Assembly (NCBI GenBank): GCA_963807225.1
Contig: CAWEAD010000005.1
Span: 1,364,001-1,428,000 of the forward strand
DNA from: JAGVGT01 sp963807225
GTDB lineage: Bacteria; Desulfobacterota; Desulfobulbia; Desulfobulbales; JAGXFP01
Direction: 5' to 3'
Length of the DNA: 64,000 nucleotides
Numbering within the stretch: the stretch's first letter is position 1; every line of letters starts with the position of its first letter. Below are positions 50,358 through 59,592 of this stretch, one piece after another. The translations under genes and the position numbers were made by a program. Below the pieces are notes generated by a model. That model saw only the letters and a list, made by a program, of their open reading frames with translations, ran no database searches and was not told the DNA's origin.

Positions 50358-50470
50358 AACGTACTGCTACCATGCAGTAACGCCCTGGGGATGGGCGGAA
50401 AATAACGGATCGACCTCGGTTTCGCGGCGGTAAGATGAGACGGAATTAAAAAATCCAGGAGGGAAGCCAG

Positions 50471-51729
50471 ATGAGCGAAGGAAGTGTGGTGGGGAAAAAA
50501 TTCAAGGAGTTATACAAGGCTTGGTGCCAGCAGGAATGGAATCCTTATATGGTCGGGGTGCTGGTCGCCTTTTTCAGTCTGATAATGATGGCCTGGGCTC
50601 GCCCCTGGGGAGCGACCGGTGCGGTCCGTAACTGGGGGGAGTGGATTCTTTACGGTATGGGGACAATGGCTGACAAGCCCGAGAGCGTGTTGACCAACAA
50701 CGGTTCGGTGATCGGCATCGGTTTTGTCGGCGGCGCCTTTCTCTCGGCCTGCCTGGGCAACCAGTTCGCCCTGCGCTTCCCCCCCTCCGGGAGTTCGTCA
50801 AAGCGATTATCGCCGGTATCCTGATGGGTGTAGGCGCGGCCCTGGCCGGCGGCTGCAACGTCGGCGGCTTCTATAACGCCATCGGCAACCTCTCGGCCTC
50901 CGGCTTCGCCATGTGGGTCGGCTTGGTCTTGGGTGCCGTAACCGGCCTCAAATTACTCTATCTGGAAATGGAGCACATCTCTTGGGGCAGCGGCGGTGCC
51001 AAGACCATCGAATTCCCCTTCGCCGTGCAGCTGATCTTTGGACTTCTGGCCCTGGTCGCCCTGGTCTACGGGGCGTACTGTTACGCCGGCAGCGACGAAG
51101 AAGAGCTGATCAATCTGAGTGGCGTCCTGTTGATCGCCGCCGCCCTCGGCTATGCGATGCAGAGGGGGCGTTGGTGCATGATCCAGGGCTTCCGGGAGCC
51201 GCACATGACCGGCGACTGTACTCTGGCCAAGTCGGTAGCCCTGAGCGTTCTGCTTTTGGCAATCGGCGCGGTGGCGCTCCACCAGGTGCTGGACGGTTTT
51301 AACGATCCCGACGATTACATCCACAGCCTGCACTTCCTCTCATACATCCGCGGCACCTTCGGTTGGGGCGGTGTGGTCGGCGGTTTTGCCTTCGGCCTGG
51401 GCGCCATGTTCGCCGGCGGCTGCGGTACCGGCACCCTGTGGCGGGTTGGCGAGGGGCAGATCAAGCTCTGGCTGGTTGTACCCTTCTTCGGGATCACCAA
51501 CTACTTCATGAACAACTGGTTCCGGAGCGGACTGGGTGATTTCGAGAACATGAAAGGATATTTCGAGGATGGCGGCATCGTCAGCGGCGGCCTGGGCAAG
51601 TTTGTTTACATGCCCGATACCTTTCTGGGCTACGGCGGCACTTTGGCCCTGATCGTCCTGGCCATGATGGCCTGGTATCTGGTGGTCAAGTGGAACGAAG
51701 ATTCGAATAAGTTGATCGTGCCCATGTGA
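50471..51729 (+). CDS. YeeE/YedE (TsuA-type) sulfur compound transporter, frameshifted in a C-run
   Basis: An integral membrane transporter of the YeeE/YedE family; TsuA members import thiosulfate. The first frame (50471-50824) holds the N-terminal helices. The second (to 51729) continues with GGGCNVGGFYNAIG-like GGCNVGGFYNAIGNLSASGF, RGRWCMIQGFREPHMTGDCT and GGCGTGTLWRVGEGQIKLWL. These carry the conserved Cys residues thought to guide the substrate. The frames join at a run of seven C (50779-50785): one extra C gives FPPLREFVKAIIAGILMGVG and a normal 419-residue protein. GGAGG precedes the ATG. Divergence from tusA-dsrE places it as the sulfur importer of that system. The frameshift may be error or homopolymer variation. 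Confidence 0.85.
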
Positions 51730-51782
51730 AAGATCTCCTCCTCGCGGGGGTGTATAACAATGGCGGTTGTACTCGCCGGTAT

Positions 51783-51821
51783 CAGGCGCACCTGCAGATT
51801 CTGCGGGTGCGCCTGTTTTTT
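51783..51821 (+). terminator. intrinsic terminator after the YeeE-type gene
   Basis: CAGGCGCACC (51783-51792) pairs with GGTGCGCCTG (51806-51815) and is followed by six T. It closes the transporter transcript 54 bases after its stop. Confidence 0.85.
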
Positions 51822-51924
51822 AGGGCAGCAAGAAAAATACTTGACTGCTCTTGCGGTTAGGCCATAGCCTTTATCGTTAGTTATTGCGCGTTCGAATGGA
51901 CACTAATTATTCCTGTTAACCCCA

Positions 51925-53905
51925 ATGTCGTGGAACATGGTCGAATCGGTCTCAGGTTTGCGCCAGCACATCTCCATCGCCACCGAGCAACTGTTGTTGC
52001 CGGGCGAGAAGGTCTATATCGTCGATGACGATCCGGCCATCCGGGAGCCTTTGCGGATTTTCCTGGAGGATCAGGGTCTGGTGGTGGCCGAAGCGGCCAG
52101 CGGCGAAGAATTCCTGGGGCTGCTTGATCGAGGAGATATCGCCCTGGTTCTGCTGGATATCGGCTTGCCGGATCTGGATGGCCGCTCGGTTCTGGCCCGA
52201 ACCGTGGCCCGCAATCCGGATGTGGCGGTGGTGATGTTGACCGGGGTGGCCGATCTGAAAGTCGCCATGGACTGCATCAGGGAGGGCGCCGATGATTACC
52301 TCTCCAAGCCGGTCCAGTTCAACGAAATCCTCTTCGTGGTCAAGAAAGCCCTCGAAAAGAGGCTGTTGATCTTTGAAAATCGCAAGTACCACGAGGATCT
52401 GGAAAAGGCCCATTTCCGGATCCATGTTCTGCACCAGCTCTCGGTCAAGATGAACACCGCCTATCTGAGCACGGTGGAACTGGACGAGATCCTGCAAGCG
52501 GTATTGGTCGGCATCACGGCGGAAGAAGGCTTGCGGTTCAACCGCGCCTTTCTGGCCATGTTCGACGACAACAACGAGTTTCTGGTGGGCAAGCTGGCCA
52601 TCGGCCCGGATTGCCGGGAGGAGGCCGGCCGGATCTGGTCCGAGATTCAGCAGAAGTCGATGAATTTTCTCGATCTCGTCCATGGCTTCCGCTCAACCTG
52701 CCGGGGTACGGATCGGGAAGTGAACCGGGTGATTTTCGGACTCAAGGTGCCGGTGACCGACCACGATAATATCCTGATCAAGGCTGCTCGGGAACGGCGA
52801 AGTATCAGGGTTTCACGGGAGAACGGCAGTGTGCCGCAGGCGGCTGAGCGTCGGGGGCAGGAATCGACCAGCACCGAGTCTACCTGGCCCTCGGCCGTAG
52901 AACGGCGCGAGCTTGACGCGCCGGACCGGCTGGAGGTGCCAAGGGAGCTGATTAATCTTTTGCAGGAAGATTCCTTTGTGGTGGTGCCGCTCTTTTCCCC
53001 CAGCCGTTCCTTCGGGGTGATTATCGCCGACAACTTTGTCACCGGTCAGGAGATCACCGACAACCACATCAATTCCCTGGAGCTTTTTGCCAGTCAGGCC
53101 AGTCTGGCCATCGAGCACAGCCATCTTTATCAGGACCAGCAGCGCAAAATCGGCGAATTGGAAGCCCTGACCGAGGAACTCAACCGCAGCAAAGATTTGC
53201 TGGTGGCGGCGGAGAGATATTCCGCTCTGGGGCACATGGCGGCGCAGTTGGTGCATTCAATCCGCAATCCGGTGACTTCCATCGGCGGGATCGCCAGAAT
53301 CCTGGCCCGGAAAGTGGAGACGGAAGAGCAGAAGAAATTTCTCGATGTGGTCAGCAAGGAAACGGCGCGGCTGGAAAAGATCATGGACGATCTCTACAGT
53401 TATACCGACCAGTTCAAGGAGTTGAGCCTGGGAGAGGTCGAGCTTTGCGACATCCTGCAGCGCACTCAGCTGCTGGTCCAGGCCGAGATGGTCGAGCTGG
53501 GCATAACCTGGAAATTGCATAGGCTGCGGTGAAATCATTTGGCTGAGCGGCGATCAGAAGCATCTGCGGCAGATGTTCCTGCACCTTTTCCGGAACGCCA
53601 TCGAGGCCATGCCCGACGGCGGCGAGCTGGAAGTGGCGATCAGCACCGATGACCAATGGATTCAGGTGGCGGTGCGCGATACCGGTGTCGGGATGCCGGA
53701 AAATTATTTGAGTAAGGTCACCGATCCCTTTTTTACCACCAAGACCTACGGCACCGGCATGGGGTTGGCCATGGTGGAGAATGTCCTAAAATCCCACGGC
53801 GGCAGTTTCGTGATTAACATGCGGCCGGAAAAGGGATTGGAGGTATTGATCAAACTGCCGGCCAGCATGCGTATTCCCGAACCATCACCAGCCTCCGGCG
53901 TCTGA
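51925..53905 (+). CDS. receiver-GAF-histidine kinase protein, one apparent frameshift
   Basis: A 659-residue soluble signalling protein when corrected. It has an N-terminal receiver (VYIVDDDPAIREPL; phospho-Asp in LLDIGLPDLDG near 78; Lys in YLSKPVQF), a GAF domain (about 170-400) with a low-complexity charged insert, and a dimerisation helix with HSIRNPVTSIGG near 443. The ATPase domain has FRNAIEAMPDGG, RDTGVGMPENYL and GTGMGLAMVENVL. The frame shifts by one base between about 53505 and 53530: the first frame stops at 53532, and the next continues directly with GEIIWLSGDQKHLRQMFLHL. Removing one base restores the kinase. It is not next to any other two-component gene. A true truncation would leave it without ATPase. 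Confidence 0.82.
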
Positions 53906-53970
53906 TGGCGTCAGATTTCTCGCGCTTATCCCCTCAAAAAATATAAACCGGGTTGTTCCGCTCAAGCTGA

Positions 53971-55398
53971 CTAATCAGCCGGGAGAGCTGTTCCGGGGGT
54001 TTCGCCCCGCAACCCGGAAGTCAGGATTCCCGCAATCCCCACCCCCCCTGCGGTCAGCATGGTTCCGCGCCAGGCGGCCAGGAAGTCCAAGGTCTGAGCC
54101 GGGCGGAAATCCTTGAGATCGAGTCCGCCGGTGAGGCGGCTGAATATCATAGTGAAGACCAGGGTGGCCAGGGCAATGCCGAGCAACATGCCCAGGTTGC
54201 GGGCGGTGGCCAGCAGGGCGGCGGCGGTTCCGGTCCGGTTCCGGGGAGAGTGGGCCAGGACCGCGGCGCTGTTGGGCGAGAGGAAGAGAGACTGGCCAGA
54301 ACCCAGCAGGGCAAGATGCACGGTGAAGGTCGACAGGCTGGTGTCCGGGCCGGTGGCGGACAGAAGAAACAGGCCTGAGCTGCTGACCAGCAAACCCAGG
54401 GTGGCCAGCCGGCTTTTATCCAGATGATCGGAGAGCCAGCCGGCCAGAGGCGACATCAGCATGATCGAGGCCGGAATCGCCATCATGATCAAGCCGATGG
54501 CCGCCGGCGGCATCTGCCGGACCTGATCCAGATAGAAGGGGGTGAGAATAATGGCGCTGAACAGGGTAGTGAAAGAGAGGACGGCGCTGACGATCCCCAA
54601 CCGGAAATAGCGGTCCCCGAACACATCGAGGGGCAGCAAGGGATGCGGGGAGCGCTGCTCGATAGTGATGAACCTGAACAGCAGGGGCGGGATCGGCAGG
54701 GTGGTAAGCAGAATGGCGGTGGCGGACCAGGAGCGATCGCTGAATCCGGTCAGCATCAGGGTGAAGAGGCAGAGGATGGCAGCCAGCAATGTCGTGCCGG
54801 ACCAGTCGATGGGGGCGGAGGCGGTAGTGCTGGCTGCCGGTCTGGGCAGATAGCGGACGGCCAGCAGGCAAAAAACCAAGCCGATGGGCACGGTGAGATA
54901 AAAGAGGGCTCGCCAGGACAACCATTGGATCAACAGGCCGCCCAGGCCAGGGCCGGACATTAACCCCAGCGAGACGGAAACTCCCACTAGTCCCAACGAG
55001 CGTCCCAGCTGTTCCGGCGGGAAGCTGTCCCGGATGATCGCCGGCCCGGTGGCCATCATCATGGCTGCCCCCAGGGCCTGTGCGAAGCGCATGACAATCA
55101 GGCTCGGCAGGTTCGGGGAAAGGGCGCAGGCCAATGAACCCAGGGCGAAAATCATCATCCCGACCCCGTAGACCCGGCCCCGGCCGAAGCGATCCCCCAG
55201 GTGCCCCCAGAACAGCAGAGATGCGGTTATGGTCAGCAGATAGGCCAGCACCACCCATTGGGTGTCGTGCATGGGGCTGTGAAAATGGCGCATGATGGAG
55301 GGCAGGGCGATGTTCACCATGCTGCTGTCCAAGGTGGACATGAACACCCCGACCGCCACGATCATAAACCTTTTCCACTTATCGGGATAGCTGGTCAA
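53971..55398 (-). CDS. MFS drug efflux transporter, DHA2 (EmrB/QacA) type
   Basis: A 475-residue inner membrane exporter with about 14 hydrophobic segments. The N-terminal motif is GVFMSTLDSSMVNIALPSIM (motif D1-like), followed by LLFWGHLGDRFGRGRVYGVG (motif A) and LGLMSGPGLGGLLIQWLSWR (antiporter motif C). Proton-driven export of hydrophobic or cationic compounds is the family role. No membrane-fusion partner (EmrA) is adjacent and no regulator is seen, so it appears to act alone. Length is normal. Confidence 0.88.
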   Translation of the reverse strand: MTSYPDKWKRFMIVAVGVFMSTLDSSMVNIALPSIMRHFHSPMHDTQWVVLAYLLTITASLLFWGHLGDRFGRGRVYGVGMMIFALGSLACALSPNLPSLIVMRFAQALGAAMMMATGPAIIRDSFPPEQLGRSLGLVGVSVSLGLMSGPGLGGLLIQWLSWRALFYLTVPIGLVFCLLAVRYLPRPAASTTASAPIDWSGTTLLAAILCLFTLMLTGFSDRSWSATAILLTTLPIPPLLFRFITIEQRSPHPLLPLDVFGDRYFRLGIVSAVLSFTTLFSAIILTPFYLDQVRQMPPAAIGLIMMAIPASIMLMSPLAGWLSDHLDKSRLATLGLLVSSSGLFLLSATGPDTSLSTFTVHLALLGSGQSLFLSPNSAAVLAHSPRNRTGTAAALLATARNLGMLLGIALATLVFTMIFSRLTGGLDLKDFRPAQTLDFLAAWRGTMLTAGGVGIAGILTSGLRGETPGTALPAD

Positions 55399-55534
55399 TG
55401 TTTCCGGGGCTTAGAGGAGGAAGTTGAAAAGGAAATTCGGCTGGCCATTGGGCTTAGCCGGGAGGTAACTCGGCCCGGGCGTGGTTCCGACGCCGAAGTA
55501 ATTTGGGACGGATCGACTGCTTTCGCCGGGCGAA

Positions 55535-55966
55535 CTATTCCCAGCTGTTGACGTCGGCATCCTCGCCGCTGCCGCCGGGTTTGTTGTCGTTACCCAGCGA
55601 GTAAACGTCAACTTCTCCGTGTTGACCGGGATTTTCGTAGATATATGGATGTTTCCAGGGATCTTCGGGTACTATGCCTTTGGCCAGATAGGGCCCGTGC
55701 CAATCTTCAAGCCCGGGGTTTTTGACCAGGGCCTCCAAGCCCTCCTGCTGGGAGGGATAGCTGCCGACATCCAGCCGGTAAGCATCCAGGCTAGCCATCA
55801 GCATTTCGATCTGGGCCTTGGCGGTCTTCTGCTTGGCCTTGCCCAACTGGCCGAACAACTTGGGGCCCACCAGGGAGGCCAAAAGACCGATGATAATCAT
55901 GACGATCATGATTTCGATCAGGGAAAATCCCCGATTGTTCAGCCCCGTTCTTTTCGAGCTCTTCAA
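55535..55966 (-). CDS. gspG: type II secretion major pseudopilin
   Basis: A 143-residue prepilin with cleavage at G-FSLIEIMIVMIIIGLLASLV, then the GspG-specific features QGGL-like SYPSQQEGLEALVKNPGLED and the calcium-site end DPWKHPYIYENPGQHGEVDV with YSLGNDNKPGGSGEDADVNS. It is the major subunit of the pseudopilus and is absent from the gsp operon at 35-45 kb, so it almost certainly completes that system. The start is a TTG at 55966 with AGAGGTG just before it, and a TAA 15 bases upstream in the same frame limits other starts. It follows mltG. Confidence 0.92.
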   Translation of the reverse strand: MKSSKRTGLNNRGFSLIEIMIVMIIIGLLASLVGPKLFGQLGKAKQKTAKAQIEMLMASLDAYRLDVGSYPSQQEGLEALVKNPGLEDWHGPYLAKGIVPEDPWKHPYIYENPGQHGEVDVYSLGNDNKPGGSGEDADVNSWE

Positions 55967-57017
55967 CTTGCACCTCTTCGTTTAACGGACCCGGCGCCTG
56001 TTTCTGATAGCGGTTGACGGCCCGGTTGTGTTCATCCAGCGTTCTGGAAAAGTAATGTGAACCATCGTTTTTTGAAACAAAATAATAAAAATCGCCCGGC
56101 GCCGGCGCCATGACCGCCTGGATGGCGGCCAACCCCGGACTGGCGATGGGACCGGGGGGGAGGCCGGCAAGCAGATAGGTATTGTATGGGTTCGGGGTTT
56201 GCAGATCCTTTCTGGTCAGGTTGCCGTTGAAATTGGCGATGCCATAGATCACGGTGGGATCGGTCTGCAAACGCATGCCGTGTTGCAAGCGGTTCAGAAA
56301 GACCCTGGCAATCATCGGCCGCTCCAGGCCGAGGCCGGTTTCCTTCTCGACGATGGAGGCCAGGGTCAGGATGCCGTGGGCATCGAGACCGTATTGCGGC
56401 AGTCCCTTCCGGGCCCCGGTCTCGGCCAGAACCTTCTCGGTCTGCTCGACCATGGCGCGGATGATGGTCCGCGGGTCGCTGTTGCCCCGCTCGAACAGGT
56501 AGGTATCCGGAAAGAGATAACCTTCCAGGGTCGGTACCGTCAAGCCAAGCTCCCGAATGAAATTCTGATCACCGGCGGCGGCCAGAAAAGCGTCCTCCGT
56601 GGTCCAGCCGTCCCGAGCCAGGATGGCCGCGATTTGTTTGAGGTTGGACCCTTCGGGGATGGTCAGGGGGTGTTGCAGCTTCGAGCCCCGGTAGAGATCC
56701 CGCAGCACCCGGTAGGGTGGGACCGGCACCGGAAAGCTGTACTCGCCGGCCCGGAGGCCGGTGGTTACCAGCATCAACCGGGCCAGCAGGGAGAAACGGC
56801 GATCCGGATAGATAACCCCGGAATCGGCCAGGATTTTCTGAATGGCCGGAAAAGGCAGAGTGGCGGGAATTTGCACCAGTTGCCCCGGTTCCGGCCGTTC
56901 CGGGCCAGGGGTAAAGGCGTAGATCCCCAGCCAGAATGCGAAGGCCATGCCCAGCAGGATCAGGACCAGCGCTGCCCGCATCCAGAGGCTCCGGAAGATT
57001 TTCCCATTATTTGACAT
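55791..57017 (-). CDS. mltG: endolytic transglycosylase MltG, with probable C-terminal frameshift
   Basis: A membrane-anchored lytic transglycosylase that releases nascent peptidoglycan strands. One N-terminal helix (WMRAALVLILLGMAFAFWLG) is followed by a LysM-like part and the YceG domain. Conserved blocks are PEGSNLKQIAAILARDG, LEGYLFPDTYLFERG, LASIVEKETGLGLERPMIAR and LQTDPTVIYGIANFNGNLTR, including the catalytic Glu in VEKE. The family should end near DEHNRAVNRYQKQAP. Here the frame runs on for about 64 residues through the start of gspG (176-base overlap), giving an unconserved tail. A one-base shift would end it at TAA 55984-55982, the usual length. It lies 28 bases after lon. Confidence 0.88.
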   Translation of the reverse strand: MSNNGKIFRSLWMRAALVLILLGMAFAFWLGIYAFTPGPERPEPGQLVQIPATLPFPAIQKILADSGVIYPDRRFSLLARLMLVTTGLRAGEYSFPVPVPPYRVLRDLYRGSKLQHPLTIPEGSNLKQIAAILARDGWTTEDAFLAAAGDQNFIRELGLTVPTLEGYLFPDTYLFERGNSDPRTIIRAMVEQTEKVLAETGARKGLPQYGLDAHGILTLASIVEKETGLGLERPMIARVFLNRLQHGMRLQTDPTVIYGIANFNGNLTRKDLQTPNPYNTYLLAGLPPGPIASPGLAAIQAVMAPAPGDFYYFVSKNDGSHYFSRTLDEHNRAVNRYQKQAPGPLNEEVQVEELEKNGAEQSGIFPDRNHDRHDYHRSFGLPGGPQVVRPVGQGQAEDRQGPDRNADG

Positions 57018-57045
57018 GGACAATTCGGATACCGCCCTTTCCGCT

Positions 57046-59415
57046 TCAGAAGATATGCGGGAAGGCCTGGTCCATGTTCTTGACCGGGATGAACTGCAGT
57101 TGCTTGCGCAGATCCTCGGGGATTTCGACCAGATCCCTCTTGTTCTGGTCCGGGATGATGATCTTTTTGATCCCGGCCCTCAGCGCGGCCAGGGCCTTTT
57201 CCTTGAGGCCGCCGATCGGCAGGATTCTCCCGCGCAGGGTGATTTCACCGGTCATCGCCACATCCTGACGGACCTTCTTGCCGGACAGGGCCGAATAGAG
57301 AGCCGTGGCCATGGTGATCCCGGCCGAGGGGCCGTCCTTGGGGATAGCACCGGCCGGGACATGGACGTGGATATCGATTTGTTCGAAGAAGTTTTCGTCC
57401 AGTTTCAACTTCTTGGCCTTGGAGCGGCAGTAGCTCAGCGCGGCCTGGGCCGATTCCTTCATAATATCGCCGAGCTGGCCGGTCAGCATCAGGTTGCCCT
57501 TGCCCTTGAGGATCGAAACCTCGATGTAGAGGATTTCTCCGCCCACCTCGGTCCAGGCCAGGCCGGTGGCCAGACCCGGTTGGTCGATGATCTCCTGCTC
57601 CATCTCCGGGGTATGTCTGGGCGGGCCGAGATACTTTTCCAGGGTCCGGTCGGAGATAGTGAAGGGGCCTTTGGCGCCTTCGGCGATACGGCGGGCGGCC
57701 TTGCGACAGATCTTGCCGATCTCCCGTTCGAGGTTGCGCAGTCCCGCCTCCCGGGTGTAGTTGGCGATGATCTTCTGGAGGGTCTTGTCGTCCAGCTTGA
57801 GATCCTTGGCCTTGATGCCGTTCTCTTTGAGCTGCCGGGGCAGCAGGTAGCGCTTGGCGATTTCCAGCTTTTCCTCCAGCATGTAGCCGGAGAGCTGGAT
57901 GATCTCCATCCGGTCCAACAGGGGGCCGGGGATGGTGTCGGTCAGGTTGGCGGTGGTGATGAACATCACCTTGGAGAGGTCGAAGGGCATGTTCAGGTAA
58001 TGATCGGTGAATTCGAAGTTCTGTTCGGGGTCCAGAACCTCAAGCAGGGCGGAGGAGGGATCGCCCCGATAGTCGGCGCCGACCTTGTCGATCTCGTCCA
58101 TCATGAAGACCGGGTTGTTGGCGCCCACCGTTTTCAAACCCTGGATAATCCGCCCGGGCATGGAGCCGATGTAAGTCCGCCGGTGTCCGCGGATTTCCGC
58201 CTCGTCGCGCATGCCTCCCAGCGAGAGCCGATGAAATTTTCTGCCCATGGCCCTGGCGATGGACTGACCCAGTGAGGTTTTGCCGACACCCGGGGGGCCG
58301 ACGAAGCAGAGGATGGGCCCTTTGGTCTTTTTGTTGAGCTTGCGGACGGACAGGTATTCGAGGATTCGTTCCTTGACCTTGTCGAGGCCGTAGTGATCCT
58401 CGTCCAGCACCCGCTGGGCCTCCTTGATGTCGATCCGGTCGCGGGAGGATTGGCGCCAGGGGATGTCCAGAATCCAGTCCAGATAAGTGCGGACGGTGGT
58501 GGCTTCGGAGGCGTCCGGGTGCATCATCTCCAGTCTTTTCAACTGCTTTTCCGCTTCCTTCTTGATGGTCGGCGGCATGTGCTTCTTGGCCAACCGGATG
58601 CGCAGTTCCTCGATTTCCTGGGAACGGTCGTCGATGTCGCCCAGTTCCTTCTTCAGGGCCTGAAGTTGTTCGCGCAGAAAGTACTCGCGCTGGGTCTTGC
58701 CCATCTCCTCCTTGGCTTCCGATTGGATCTTGGCCTGGACCGCCGAAACCTCCATCTCCTTATTGAGGTAATCGGAAACTTTTTTCAGCCGGGAAACCGG
58801 TTCGGTGATTTCCAGAACCGACTGGGACTCGGAGGTCTTGAGGTTGAGGTTGGAGACCACCAGGTCGGCCAGACGGCCAGGTTCCTCGATATTGTTCAAG
58901 ATGACCATCAGGTCGGAGGACATGATGCCCTTGAGGGCGAGGATCTTTTCGGTCTGCTCGCGAACCGTCCGCATCAGGGCCTCGGTTTCCACCGTGATCT
59001 CGCCGATTTCCTCGTCCGGCAGCGGCTCGATGCGCACCATGAAGTGGGGTTCGATCTGCAGATATTCCTCGATGTGGGCCTTGCTCATGGCCTGGACCAG
59101 AACCTTGAGCCGACCATCCGGCAGCTTCAGGGTCCGCATGATCATGCAGACCATGCCCACCCCATAGATGTCATCCGGTTCAGGATCGTCGATGGTGGCA
59201 TCCTTCTGGGCCACCAGCATGATCATCTTGTCCTTGGTCAAGGCCTCGTTGACGGCCCCCACCGAGTTGGGACGACCGACGAAAAGGGGGATGATCATGT
59301 AATTGAAGATGACCACATCCCGAACGGCCATCATCGGCAGAGTCTGGGGAATGGTATGCTCGCCGAGATCGGGGAATTCCGGAATTCCTTCCTGGATCGT
59401 ATCGTTAATGTCCAT
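57046..59415 (-). CDS. lon: ATP-dependent Lon protease
   Basis: A 789-residue cytoplasmic AAA+ serine protease for misfolded and regulatory proteins. It has the N-terminal substrate-binding LON domain (TLPMMAVRDVVIFNYMIIPL), a coiled-coil region, and an AAA+ module with Walker A CFVGPPGVGKTSLGQSIARA near 370. The arginine-rich RKFHRLSLGGMRDEAEIRGH follows, and the catalytic dyad is Ser in KDGPSAGITMATALYSALSG near 697 plus Lys about 40 residues later. AGGAG precedes the ATG. It is the first gene of lon-mltG-gspG. No heat-shock element is obvious upstream. Confidence 0.96.
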   Translation of the reverse strand: MDINDTIQEGIPEFPDLGEHTIPQTLPMMAVRDVVIFNYMIIPLFVGRPNSVGAVNEALTKDKMIMLVAQKDATIDDPEPDDIYGVGMVCMIMRTLKLPDGRLKVLVQAMSKAHIEEYLQIEPHFMVRIEPLPDEEIGEITVETEALMRTVREQTEKILALKGIMSSDLMVILNNIEEPGRLADLVVSNLNLKTSESQSVLEITEPVSRLKKVSDYLNKEMEVSAVQAKIQSEAKEEMGKTQREYFLREQLQALKKELGDIDDRSQEIEELRIRLAKKHMPPTIKKEAEKQLKRLEMMHPDASEATTVRTYLDWILDIPWRQSSRDRIDIKEAQRVLDEDHYGLDKVKERILEYLSVRKLNKKTKGPILCFVGPPGVGKTSLGQSIARAMGRKFHRLSLGGMRDEAEIRGHRRTYIGSMPGRIIQGLKTVGANNPVFMMDEIDKVGADYRGDPSSALLEVLDPEQNFEFTDHYLNMPFDLSKVMFITTANLTDTIPGPLLDRMEIIQLSGYMLEEKLEIAKRYLLPRQLKENGIKAKDLKLDDKTLQKIIANYTREAGLRNLEREIGKICRKAARRIAEGAKGPFTISDRTLEKYLGPPRHTPEMEQEIIDQPGLATGLAWTEVGGEILYIEVSILKGKGNLMLTGQLGDIMKESAQAALSYCRSKAKKLKLDENFFEQIDIHVHVPAGAIPKDGPSAGITMATALYSALSGKKVRQDVAMTGEITLRGRILPIGGLKEKALAALRAGIKKIIIPDQNKRDLVEIPEDLRKQLQFIPVKNMDQAFPHIF

Positions 59416-59592
59416 GCAATTTACTCCTGAGCGGGATGTTTTCGATCATTTTGTCGGGAAGCGGCCCTGAGATGAGAACCGGTGATTACCGGCGACCATA
59501 TCCCGATTGAAGTTGTAAAAAAAGCATTTTTGCAGCATTATTGGGCGGAACTGGCCGATTTTGCCAAAAAAAATCATTACAGGGATACTATA

